The translations under genes and the position numbers were made by a program. The notes beneath the pieces are model-generated. The model was not told the origin of the DNA, made no database searches, and was given only the letters and a program-made list of their open reading frames with translations. Positions 38,308 to 45,973 of a stretch of DNA of 64,000 nt are shown here, piece by piece. Location: NCBI GenBank assembly GCA_963700495.1, contig CAVOXT010000001.1, positions 1,240,001 to 1,304,000 on the forward strand, given 5' to 3'. Numbering within the stretch: position 1 is the stretch's first letter; each line of letters begins with the position of its first letter. Origin of the DNA: JACCTU01 sp963700495 (GTDB lineage Bacteria > Actinomycetota > Thermoleophilia > Gaiellales > Gaiellaceae).

Positions 38308-39036
38308 ATGCGCGTCGCAGTCATCTCCGACATTCACGCAAATCTGCACGCGCTCGACGCGGTTCTCGCCGCGATCGACGCCGAGGCGCCCGATGCGCTC
38401 TGGTGCCTCGGCGACCTCGTCGGCTACGGGGCCCGGCCGAACGAGTGCTGCGCGATCGTCCGGGAACGCGCCGATGTCTGCCTGGTCGGGAACCATGATC
38501 TCGTCGCGCTCGGCAAGCTCGGCATCGAGGACTTCAACCTCGAGGCCGCGTTTGCCGCGCGCTGGACGCAGGGCGCACTCTCCGACGAGTCACGGAACTA
38601 CCTCGAGTCGCTCGCGCCGACCGCGGAGCTCGACAATGCCCAGCTGTTCCACGCGAGCGCGCGAGACCCGATCTGGGAGTACGTTCTCAGCGACGAGGCT
38701 GCGCTCGCCACGCTGCTCCTCACCACCGCTCCCGTTGTCCTCGTCGGACACAGTCACGTCGCCCTCTCCATGAACCTGGTCGACGGAACCTCGGTCTCCG
38801 GCGGGCTCGCTCCGGGCGGCAGCGAGTACGAGCTCGACTCACGCCGGCTCCTGAACCCTGGCTCGGTCGGGCAGCCGCGCGACGGGGATCCGCGAGCGGC
38901 GTGGCTGCTCCTCGATTTCGACGCCTGGTCTGCCTCTTTTCGCCGCGTCGCATATCCGATCGAGCAGACGCAGCGCGAGCTGCGGGAAGCGGGGTTGCCC
39001 GAGATGCTCGCCACCCGCCTCGCGGTAGGTCAATGA
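38308..39036 (+). CDS. Metallophosphoesterase
   Basis: 242 residues with the calcineurin-like motif set: SDIHANLHAL, CLGDLVGYGARP, VGNHDL, and VGHSHVALSM. This is the YfcE/MJ0936-like group of small phosphodiesterases. Substrate unknown. TAGGGT lies 10 nt before ATG 38308. Confidence 0.9.
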   Translation: MRVAVISDIHANLHALDAVLAAIDAEAPDALWCLGDLVGYGARPNECCAIVRERADVCLVGNHDLVALGKLGIEDFNLEAAFAARWTQGALSDESRNYLESLAPTAELDNAQLFHASARDPIWEYVLSDEAALATLLLTTAPVVLVGHSHVALSMNLVDGTSVSGGLAPGGSEYELDSRRLLNPGSVGQPRDGDPRAAWLLLDFDAWSASFRRVAYPIEQTQRELREAGLPEMLATRLAVGQ

Positions 39037-39069
39037 CACGAAGCGGAGCTGTCGGCCGGAAGACTTACG

Positions 39070-39657
39070 CTACGCGAGTGCTGCGTCGGGCTCTTCGGCC
39101 GCGTTGCCGACCGTGATGCCCTCGCGGGCCAGCGCGAGCTGAACTTCCTCCCGCGCTTTGTAGATGCGCCACTTGACGGTGGCGAGCGTGATCTCCAGCG
39201 AGTCCGCGATCTCCGTATACGAGAGCCCGACGATGTCGCGGAGCAGGAGCGCCATCTTTAGGTCGACGTTAAGGTTCTCGACCGCGCGCCAAACGGCGTC
39301 GATCGCCTCGTGCCGCTCGAACGGAGCGTCCAGCACTTCGAGCGGCGGGATGTCTTCGAGCGCGACGACCGCCCGCGGCCGGCGCTCCGACGCGCGGAGC
39401 TCGTCGAGCACGCGGTTCTTCGTGACCTGGAAGAGCCACGTCGTGAACTTCGAGCGGAGCGAGAACTTCGGAAGTCCCTGGAAAACGCGCAGAAACACCT
39501 CCTGCGTCAGGTCCTCGGCGAGCGAGCGGTCGCCCACGAGCCTCAACACGTAGTTGAAGACAGGCGTTTCGTAGGCCCGGAGAATCAGGGAGAAGGCTCT
39601 CTCGTCCCCACGCTGAGCCTTCCGCAGAACTCCCAGGTCTGGCTGGTGAAGCGACAC
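39070..39657 (-). CDS. ECF-type RNA polymerase sigma factor
   Basis: 195 residues. Sigma region 2 (AFSLILRAYETPVFNYVLRL, then DLTQEVFLRVFQGLPKF) and region 4 (LLRDIVGLSYTEIADSLEI, then ATVKWRIYKAREEV) are clear. No anti-sigma gene is adjacent. GTG 39657 lies 10 nt below TATACT, one of the best -10 boxes in the window. Confidence 0.92.
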   Translation of the reverse strand: MSLHQPDLGVLRKAQRGDERAFSLILRAYETPVFNYVLRLVGDRSLAEDLTQEVFLRVFQGLPKFSLRSKFTTWLFQVTKNRVLDELRASERRPRAVVALEDIPPLEVLDAPFERHEAIDAVWRAVENLNVDLKMALLLRDIVGLSYTEIADSLEITLATVKWRIYKAREEVQLALAREGITVGNAAEEPDAALA

Positions 39658-39667
39658 GGGACGCGGC

Positions 39668-39673
39668 AGTATA
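39668..39673 (-). promoter_or_regulatory. -10 element of the sigma factor gene
   Basis: TATACT on the minus strand between the gpmI stop and the sigma GTG, separating the sigma gene from the glycolytic operon upstream. Confidence 0.5.
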
Positions 39674-39679
39674 GCCCGC

Positions 39680-41164
39680 TTACTCCAGACCGGCCAGAGT
39701 TTGGCCCGTCATCTCCACCGGCTTGTCCACTCCGAGGAGATCGAGAGCCGTTGGAGCCAGGTCATTCAGCCCGCCGCCCTCGAGCAGCTTCAGGCCGGGC
39801 ACGGTGACGATCAGCGGCACGGGATTCGTGGTGTGGGCCGTATGGGGGCTGACGCCGTCGGGCTCGAACATCTGCTCGGCGTTGCCGTGGTCGGCTGTGA
39901 TCAGGCAGGCACCGCCGAGGTTTTCCACAGTTTCCACAACCCTGAGCAGGCATTCGTCCACAGTTTCCACAGCCTGGACGACCGCAGGGATGACACCCGT
40001 ATGGCCGACCATGTCCGGGTTCGCGAAGTTCACGACGCCGAACGAGTAGCCCTCTTTGAGCTCCGTGCAGAAGCGTTCGGTGACCTCTCGAGCGGACATC
40101 TCGGGCTTGTGGTCGTAGCTCGGGACGTCACGCGGGCTCGGGACGAGGATCCGAGTCTCTCCGGGCCACTCGTCCTCTCTGCCGCCGTTGAAGAAATAGG
40201 TGACGTGGGCGTACTTCTCGGTCTCGGCGCAGTGGAGCTGCCGGAGGCCGCGTGCGGCCAGGACCTCGGCGATCGTCTGGCGCACCTCCTGCTCGCCGAA
40301 GGCGACCGGGGCGTCGAGGTCGGCTCGGTAGCGCGTCATCGTCGTCAGATCGGCGCCGGCCTCGAGAAGCTTGATGGTCAATTGGCGTGCTCTGTCGGGG
40401 CGGAAGTTGAAGAAGATCGCGGCGTCCTGCGCCGGGTCGAGGCGCGGTGTGCCCTCGACGACGATCGGGAGCAGGAACTCGTCGGTGACGCCGTCGTCGT
40501 AGCTTCTTTGCACGCTGTCCAACGTGCTATGGGCCGTCGTATGGGTACCCGTGCCCAACAGAATTGCGTCGAGCGCAATTTGCGTCCGCTCCCAGTGCTT
40601 GTCGCGGTCCATCGCGTAGTAGCGGCCCACCACGGTCGCGATCCGCTCGGCGGGAAGCTCGGCGAGATCGCTGACCGCGGCCGTCGGCGAGACGTCGCGT
40701 CCGTCGGTGAACGCGTGGATCCACGTGCGGTCCTCCATACCCTCGCGACGCGCGAGCTCGAGCAGGGCGCGCAGGTGGTCGATGTGCGAATGGACGCCGC
40801 CGTGCGAGACCAGCCCCAGCAGGTGGACGTTCCCGCCGCGCTCGCGAGCGCGCCGAAACGCACCGACGAGTGCCTCGTTCTCGAGGAGCGACCCGTCGTG
40901 GACGGCGCGGTTGACGCGCTGGAGGTCCTGGTCGAGCACGCGGCCGCTGCCGATCGTGAGGTGGCCGACCTCGGAGTTCCCCATCTGACCCGGCGGGAGA
41001 CCGACCGCCTCGCCGGAGGCGTCCAGCGTCGTGTGGGGATACTGCGCCCAGAGCCGGTCGAACACAGGAGTGTCGGCGAGCTCCACGGCGTTGCCCGGCC
41101 CGGGCGGCGCGCAGCCCCACCCGTCCAGGATGACGAGCGCTACGACTGGTCGGCTGCTTCGCAA
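39680..41164 (-). CDS. gpmI: 2,3-bisphosphoglycerate-independent phosphoglycerate mutase
   Basis: 494 residues; interconverts 3- and 2-phosphoglycerate with two Mn ions. LVILDGWG opens the alkaline-phosphatase-like domain; the catalytic serine is in GQMGNSEVGH; the metal motifs NPDMVGHTG and ITADHGNAEQM are near the end. TTG 41164 is the only start upstream of the conserved N-terminus and overlaps the tpiA end by 25 nt. Last gene of the glycolytic operon. Confidence 0.94.
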   Translation of the reverse strand: MRSSRPVVALVILDGWGCAPPGPGNAVELADTPVFDRLWAQYPHTTLDASGEAVGLPPGQMGNSEVGHLTIGSGRVLDQDLQRVNRAVHDGSLLENEALVGAFRRARERGGNVHLLGLVSHGGVHSHIDHLRALLELARREGMEDRTWIHAFTDGRDVSPTAAVSDLAELPAERIATVVGRYYAMDRDKHWERTQIALDAILLGTGTHTTAHSTLDSVQRSYDDGVTDEFLLPIVVEGTPRLDPAQDAAIFFNFRPDRARQLTIKLLEAGADLTTMTRYRADLDAPVAFGEQEVRQTIAEVLAARGLRQLHCAETEKYAHVTYFFNGGREDEWPGETRILVPSPRDVPSYDHKPEMSAREVTERFCTELKEGYSFGVVNFANPDMVGHTGVIPAVVQAVETVDECLLRVVETVENLGGACLITADHGNAEQMFEPDGVSPHTAHTTNPVPLIVTVPGLKLLEGGGLNDLAPTALDLLGVDKPVEMTGQTLAGLE

Positions 41165-41862
41165 ATCGCGGCGAACGACTCGACGTCGAGCGACGCGCCC
41201 CCGACGAGCGCACCGTCGACGTTCGGCAGGGACAGGAGCTCGGACGCGTTCTCAGGCTTGACGGAGCCGCCGTAGAGGACCGGCACGTCGAGCAGGCGCT
41301 TGATCAGCTCGTGCGCCTCCTCTACCTGCTCGGACGTCGCCGTGAGGCCGGTGCCGATCGCCCAGACGGGCTCGTACGCGATCGCGAGTCGCTCGAGGTT
41401 GTCGTCCTCCACGACTGTCTTGATCGCCTCGACCTGCCGGCGGACGACGGACTCGGTCTCACCCGCTTCGCGCTCGCGCTCCGACTCGCCCACACACGCG
41501 ATCACGTGCAGGCCGGCATGGAGGGATCCTTCGATCCGGAGCGCAGCAGACTCGTCGGTTTCGCCGAACAGCTGGCGGCGCTCCGAGTGCGCGATCAGCG
41601 CGCCGCCGACGCCCATGTCCTTCAGCATCCACGGCGACACTTCGCCGGTGAACGGGCCTTCCTTCGCCCAGTGGGCGCTCTGGGCGAACACGGCGAGCTG
41701 GGTGTTCGCGAGGATGCCGATCGCATCGTGCAGCGAGGGGTACGGCGGGCAGACGATGACGTCGGCACCTTCGAATCCGTGCAGCCGGGCACGTAGGCGC
41801 GCGCAGAACTCGCGCGCCTCGGCCGGGCCCTTGTACATCTTCCAGTTGCCGGCGATGAGCAT
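41140..41862 (-). CDS. tpiA: Triosephosphate isomerase
   Basis: 240 residues with AGNWKMY (catalytic Lys), IAHSERR (catalytic His), AYEPVWAIGTG (catalytic Glu) and VLYGGSVKPENA. ATG 41862 begins 2 nt after the pgk stop. Confidence 0.96.
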   Translation of the reverse strand: MLIAGNWKMYKGPAEAREFCARLRARLHGFEGADVIVCPPYPSLHDAIGILANTQLAVFAQSAHWAKEGPFTGEVSPWMLKDMGVGGALIAHSERRQLFGETDESAALRIEGSLHAGLHVIACVGESEREREAGETESVVRRQVEAIKTVVEDDNLERLAIAYEPVWAIGTGLTATSEQVEEAHELIKRLLDVPVLYGGSVKPENASELLSLPNVDGALVGGASLDVESFAAICEAADQS

Positions 41863-41864
41863 GC

Positions 41865-42914
41865 TCAGGCCTCCGGGATCACGCTGACGCCCGGGAGCTC
41901 TTTCCCTTCCAGCAGCTCGAGCGAGGCGCCGCCGCCCGTCGAGACCCAGTCGACGCGATCGGCGAGGCCCGCCTCGTGCAGGGCCCGCACAGAGTCGGCG
42001 CCTCCGACGACGGTGTAGCCGTCCACCTCGGCGACCGCGGCGGCGACGGCGCGCGTCCCGTCGGCGAAGCGCGGCCACTCGAAGACGCCCATCGGGCCGT
42101 TCCAGAAGACGGTCTTCGCGCGGCGGATGCGCTCGCCGAAGTCACGTTGCGTCTCCGGGCCGACGTCCAGTCCGAGCCAGCCGTCCGGGAGCTCGTGGTA
42201 CGGCACGACCTTCGTCTCCGCGTCGGGCTCGAACGCCGCTGCGGCGACGACGTCGCGGGGGAGGACGACCTCGAACTCGAAGGGGTTCGCGTCTCGCACT
42301 TCCTCCGCCATCTTTCCACCGATCAGGACCTCGTCCGCACGACCGCCGAGGTTCCGGAGGACCCCGATCTTGTCGTCGACCTTGGCTCCGCCGGAGATGA
42401 GCACGAACGGCCGCCGGACGTCGCCGAGCAGCCGGCCGAGCATCTCGAGCTCCTGTTCGAGGAGCAGCCCCGCGTACGCGGGGAGCAGCTGCGCGACGCC
42501 GACCGTCGACGCGTGTGCACGATGCGCCGAGCCGAACGCGTCGTTGACGAACAGGTCGCAGCCGTCTGCGAGCCGGCGCGCGAACTCCGGATCGTTCTTC
42601 GTCTCGCCCGGGTCGAACCGCGTGTTCTCGAGCACGACGAGCCTCTCGTCGGGAAGCAGCTCGAGCAGGCGCCCGCGCACCGGGGCGATCGAATACTTCT
42701 CGCGGTCTGCCTCGGTCTTCGGACGTCCGAGGTGCGAGCACACGCGCACCTCGACCGCACCTCGTTCGAGCAGCAGTTGCAGCGTCGGAAGCGATGCCCG
42801 GATTCGGGTGTCGTCGGCGACGCGGCCGTCTTCGAGCGGGACGTTCAGGTCGGAGCGAACCAGAACGTGCTTGCCGTCGACGTCGGCGTCGCGCACCGAG
42901 CGCGGTCGCCTCAT
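41865..42914 (-). CDS. pgk: Phosphoglycerate kinase, short form
   Basis: 349 residues, roughly 40 fewer than usual. Substrate motifs VLVRSDLNVP, HLGRPK, and nucleotide motifs SGGAKVDDKIGVL, WNGPMGVFEW, VSTGGGASLELLEGK are all present. The segment after LIGGKMAEE, normally a helix-loop-helix of about 50 residues (TFLKAQG...), is reduced to VRDANPFEFEVVLP. The flanks are in frame, so it is a clean lineage-specific shortening or an in-frame deletion. ATG overlaps the VOC stop (ATGA). Confidence 0.93.
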   Translation of the reverse strand: MRRPRSVRDADVDGKHVLVRSDLNVPLEDGRVADDTRIRASLPTLQLLLERGAVEVRVCSHLGRPKTEADREKYSIAPVRGRLLELLPDERLVVLENTRFDPGETKNDPEFARRLADGCDLFVNDAFGSAHRAHASTVGVAQLLPAYAGLLLEQELEMLGRLLGDVRRPFVLISGGAKVDDKIGVLRNLGGRADEVLIGGKMAEEVRDANPFEFEVVLPRDVVAAAAFEPDAETKVVPYHELPDGWLGLDVGPETQRDFGERIRRAKTVFWNGPMGVFEWPRFADGTRAVAAAVAEVDGYTVVGGADSVRALHEAGLADRVDWVSTGGGASLELLEGKELPGVSVIPEA

Positions 42915-43282
42915 TCGCCCATGGGAATCGTCTCGAACAGCTCGATCAGGTTGCCGCTCGGGTCGCGAACGTACGCCACGCGACCGCCCCAGTCGGGCCG
43001 GTCGATCGGACCTCCGACGATCCTTTCTCCAAGCCGCGAGACCGCAGCGTCGACGTCGTCGAGCTCGAGCACGAGGAGCGTCGAGTCGCCGGGCGGACGG
43101 AGCTCGACAGCCTCCCCCTGCCCTTCGCGGGCGAAGATCGCGACCGCCGCGCCACCCGCGTCGAAGCTCGCGTACACGTCACCTTCCTCGCCGAACGCAG
43201 GCTTCAGGCCGAGCTCGTCCCGGTAGAAGCGGTGCGCCTCGCCTGCGTCGTCGACGAGCAGGCGAACCTGGCTGTACTTCAC
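42911..43282 (-). CDS. VOC-family (glyoxalase/bleomycin-resistance fold) protein
   Basis: 123 residues: VKYSQVRLLVDDAGEAHRFY, then LELDDVDAAVSRL and AYVRDPSGNLIELFE, the two beta-alpha-beta-beta-beta modules of the VOC fold with a C-terminal metal Glu. It overlaps both gap (GTGA) and pgk (ATGA), so it is a genuine member of the glycolytic operon. A role in handling methylglyoxal or another triose by-product is a guess from context. Confidence 0.88.
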   Translation of the reverse strand: MKYSQVRLLVDDAGEAHRFYRDELGLKPAFGEEGDVYASFDAGGAAVAIFAREGQGEAVELRPPGDSTLLVLELDDVDAAVSRLGERIVGGPIDRPDWGGRVAYVRDPSGNLIELFETIPMGE

Positions 43283-44274
43283 AGCCGCTCCATCAGATCG
43301 ACCAGGCGGCACGAGTAGCCCCACTCGTTGTCGTACCAGCCGAACACCTTGACGAGCGTGCCCGACACCATCGTCAGGCCGCTGTCGAAGATGCACGAGT
43401 ACGACGAGTTCTGGATGTCCGTCGAGACGAGCGCGTCCTCCGAGTACTGGAGGATCCCCTCCATCTGCGCGGTGCCGGCGGCGGCGCGGAACGCTTCGTT
43501 GACCTCCTCGACGGTCGTCTCACGGCTGACGCGCACGACGAGGTCGACGACGGATCCCGTCGGGACGGGAGCGCGCATCGACATTCCGTCGATCTTCCCC
43601 TTGAGGTCGGGCATGACGACGCCGATCGCTCGTGCGGCACCGGTGGACGTCGGGATCAGGTTGATCGCTGCGGCGCGCGCCCTGCGCAGGTCCTTGTGGG
43701 GCAGGTCGAGAATCCGCTGGTCGTTCGTGTACGCGTGGATCGTCGTCATGAACCCCTGCTCGATCCCGAGCGTGTCGTGCAGCACCTTCGCCATCGGTGC
43801 GACGCAGTTCGTCGTGCACGACGCGTTCGAGATGATCCGGTGCGCTGCCTTGTCGTACGTGTCCTCGTTGACGCCGAGCACGAGCGTCACGTCGGGATCC
43901 GTCGCAGGCGCCGAGATGACGACCTTGGGGGCGCCGGCATCGAGGTGCAGCTGCGCCTGATCGCGCTTCGTGAAGAAGCCCGTCGACTCGAGCACGACGT
44001 CGACGCCGAGGTCGGCCCACGGAAGGTTTGCCGGGTCGCGCTCCGACAGGACCTTGAACTCTTCGCCGGCGGCGCGGATCACGCCGTCGCCTGCCTCGGC
44101 ACCCCCCTCGAGCCGCCCGAGGACCGAGTCGTACGCGAGCAGGTGGGCCATCGTCTTCGCGTCGCCGAGGTCGTTGATCGCGACGACGTCGACATCGGCG
44201 CCCCTCCCGATCTTCGCGCGGAAGAAGTTCCGCCCGATCCGCCCAAACCCGTTGATCCCAACCTTGACCGCCAA
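43279..44274 (-). CDS. gap: Glyceraldehyde-3-phosphate dehydrogenase
   Basis: 331 residues. It has the NAD-binding VGINGFGRIGRN, the catalytic SNASCTTNC, and WYDNEWGYSCRLVDL at the C-terminus. The Asp in AINDLGD favours NAD. It heads gap-VOC-pgk-tpiA-gpmI. Confidence 0.96.
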   Translation of the reverse strand: MAVKVGINGFGRIGRNFFRAKIGRGADVDVVAINDLGDAKTMAHLLAYDSVLGRLEGGAEAGDGVIRAAGEEFKVLSERDPANLPWADLGVDVVLESTGFFTKRDQAQLHLDAGAPKVVISAPATDPDVTLVLGVNEDTYDKAAHRIISNASCTTNCVAPMAKVLHDTLGIEQGFMTTIHAYTNDQRILDLPHKDLRRARAAAINLIPTSTGAARAIGVVMPDLKGKIDGMSMRAPVPTGSVVDLVVRVSRETTVEEVNEAFRAAAGTAQMEGILQYSEDALVSTDIQNSSYSCIFDSGLTMVSGTLVKVFGWYDNEWGYSCRLVDLMERL

Positions 44275-44596
44275 CCCGAGCCTCCCACGTTTGACGTCGC
44301 TACCGCGACGAGTCTAATGAGCGCCGCAGGGGCGGGCTTCGCCCGTCCCTGCTCACGTTGTCCTCGAGAGTCGGGCGAAATCCGACCGAAGTCGTCATGG
44401 TGCGGCGAAGCCGCACGGATCTTCGCCGGATAAGCGGCGGGTCGGAGGGGAAGCTCCGAGGACGACCTCCCCCTCCGACTTCACCACGCTCAGAACCGTG
44501 GCGCCGGACGGGGTCTGAATCCGACGCCGGACGAGCGCAGACCCGCCGCGATCCAAGTATGGCCGCCACTTCGAGGCGAAGCAACCTCCGTCCTGA
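44275..44596 (-). other. Gap leader region between whiA and gap
   Basis: 322 nt without a credible gene. Three hairpins: GTCGGAGGGG..CCCCTCCGAC (44441-44450/44470-44479), GTGCGGC-GAA-GCCGCAC (44400-44416) and GGGCGGGC-TTC-GCCCGTCCC near 44335. On the minus strand TAGACT (44313-44318) about 40 nt before the gap ATG may be a -10. The first hairpin could terminate whiA. Confidence 0.5.
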
Positions 44597-45514
44597 TTAC
44601 AAGTTGGGAAACACATCCGCCAGCTCTACGAGCTTTCGTAGGCGCCGGTGAACGGACGCCTTCGGGAGCGGCGGGCGGCACTTCAGGCCGAGCTCGCGGA
44701 GCGACAGCGACGGGTGCGCGAGCCGGAGCACTGCGAGCTCCTGGAGGCGGCCGTCGAGACGGCCGAGCTGACCTGCCTCGGACAGCTTCCGGACCGCGGT
44801 CACTTGCTCGTGCGCGGCACGGCCGGCGCGGACGAGATTCGCGTGGTCGGCGTTCGCGAGGCGGTTCGCGCGGGCGCGCGTCGCCGCGATCACCGCGTGT
44901 TCGTCCAGCGCGAGCACGAGGTCGTTCGCACCGGCCTCGGCGAGCACGTCGGCAATCGTCTCGCTGCTCTTCGCGTATGCGATCGCGTGGCGGCCGCGGT
45001 CGAGCACCGCCAGAGGCGCGAGTGAGGCGAGGAACTCGGCGCCCTCGGCCGACGCTGTCCGGATCTCGAGGTGAGGCGCCCGTGGGCCGCTCAGCGAGCC
45101 GCCTCCGAGGAGCGCGCCGCGGAGGTACGCAGCCCGGCAGCACGCACGCCCGACAACGCGCCGGGGCGGCCGCTCGGCCGGGCGGAGCCCCGGGCCGAGG
45201 ATCCCCGCATCGCTCAGCACGTCGAGCGCACGTGCTTCGCCTGGGACGTGCACCTGGTAGCGCGTTGCCTGGTCGAAGGCCCGGCGCCGGTACGTCCTGA
45301 TCTCCGCATCGACGCCGAAGGCGCGCAGCAGACCGAAGACGCGCCGCGCGACTGCGTTGCTCGAGACGTCGAAGTGGACCCCGACCTCTCCTCGCCCGAG
45401 GAGGTGCACGCTGGCCGCCGAATGCGCGAGCCCGGAAAGCTCGGCGAGCCGGTCGCAGTCGCTCGTCGGGGCGATCGCGGCGAGCTCGTTCCGAAGATCC
45501 TCAGAGAGCGGCAC
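44597..45514 (-). CDS. whiA: WhiA-family DNA-binding regulator
   Basis: 305 residues: N-terminal LAGLIDADG-like domain beginning VPLSEDLRNELAAIAP, the AAYLRGALLGGGSLS segment, and a C-terminal helix-turn-helix with SLSLRELG and SVHRRLRKL. WhiA controls division/sporulation genes in actinobacteria. GTG 45514 lies within the last codons of ogt; the longer frame upstream is ogt read out of frame. whiA just upstream of gap is the conserved order, but rapZ and yvcK do not precede it here. Confidence 0.93.
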   Translation of the reverse strand: MPLSEDLRNELAAIAPTSDCDRLAELSGLAHSAASVHLLGRGEVGVHFDVSSNAVARRVFGLLRAFGVDAEIRTYRRRAFDQATRYQVHVPGEARALDVLSDAGILGPGLRPAERPPRRVVGRACCRAAYLRGALLGGGSLSGPRAPHLEIRTASAEGAEFLASLAPLAVLDRGRHAIAYAKSSETIADVLAEAGANDLVLALDEHAVIAATRARANRLANADHANLVRAGRAAHEQVTAVRKLSEAGQLGRLDGRLQELAVLRLAHPSLSLRELGLKCRPPLPKASVHRRLRKLVELADVFPNL

Positions 45515-45956
45515 GTTCGAGCTCCAGGAGGCGCCGCTTGTACCCGACGCCGAGCGAACCGTATGAGCCGAGCCCGCCCGCGGCGACGACGCGGTGGCAG
45601 GGCACGACGATCGAGAACCGGTTGTGGGCGCAGAACGTCCCAGCGGCGCGCTGCGCGTTCGGGTAGCCGGCGAGCGCGGCGAGCTCGCCGTACGTGACCG
45701 TCTGGCCGTAGGGAACGGAGCGCAGGGTGGCGCAGACGGCGCGCTGAAACGGCGTGAGCCCGTCCAGGTCGAGCTCGACGTCGAGAAAGTCGTCCCGCCC
45801 GCCGGCGAAGTAGTCCCGGAAGCGCTCGCCGAGCCGATCGGAGCCAAGTAACAGTCTGTTACTTGGTCTCGGGAGCTCGCTGTGGACGAGGACGTCGCCG
45901 TCGAGCACGAGCTCGCCCACTCCCCACCCCTCCGCGACGTAGTGCACGTACCTCAC
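45501..45956 (-). CDS. ogt: Methylated-DNA--protein-cysteine methyltransferase
   Basis: About 151 residues; removes alkyl groups from O6-alkylguanine to its own cysteine. The active site is VVPCHRVV, preceded by the recognition helix with NAQRAAGTFCAHN, and LTPFQRAVCATL begins the catalytic domain. GTG 45956 is used; TTG 45959 is equally possible. whiA begins inside its 3' end. Confidence 0.94.
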   Translation of the reverse strand: MRYVHYVAEGWGVGELVLDGDVLVHSELPRPSNRLLLGSDRLGERFRDYFAGGRDDFLDVELDLDGLTPFQRAVCATLRSVPYGQTVTYGELAALAGYPNAQRAAGTFCAHNRFSIVVPCHRVVAAGGLGSYGSLGVGYKRRLLELERAAL

Positions 45957-45959
45957 CAA

Positions 45960-45965
45960 TAGAAT
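45960..45965 (+). promoter_or_regulatory. -10 element of pruA
   Basis: TAGAAT followed by 8 nt and the pruA ATG (45974), in the 17-nt gap between ogt and pruA starts; a leaderless mRNA is predicted. Confidence 0.55.
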
Positions 45966-45973
45966 CGTGCCCG

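Noticed and set aside
39921..39971. Four DnaA-box-like sequences (TTTCCACA / CGTCCACA) in 51 nt, as in a replication origin
   Set aside because: They lie inside gpmI and simply encode the repeated V-E-T-V(D/E) peptide; matches to TTATCCACA or TTGTCCACA are imperfect and no dnaA/dnaN is near.
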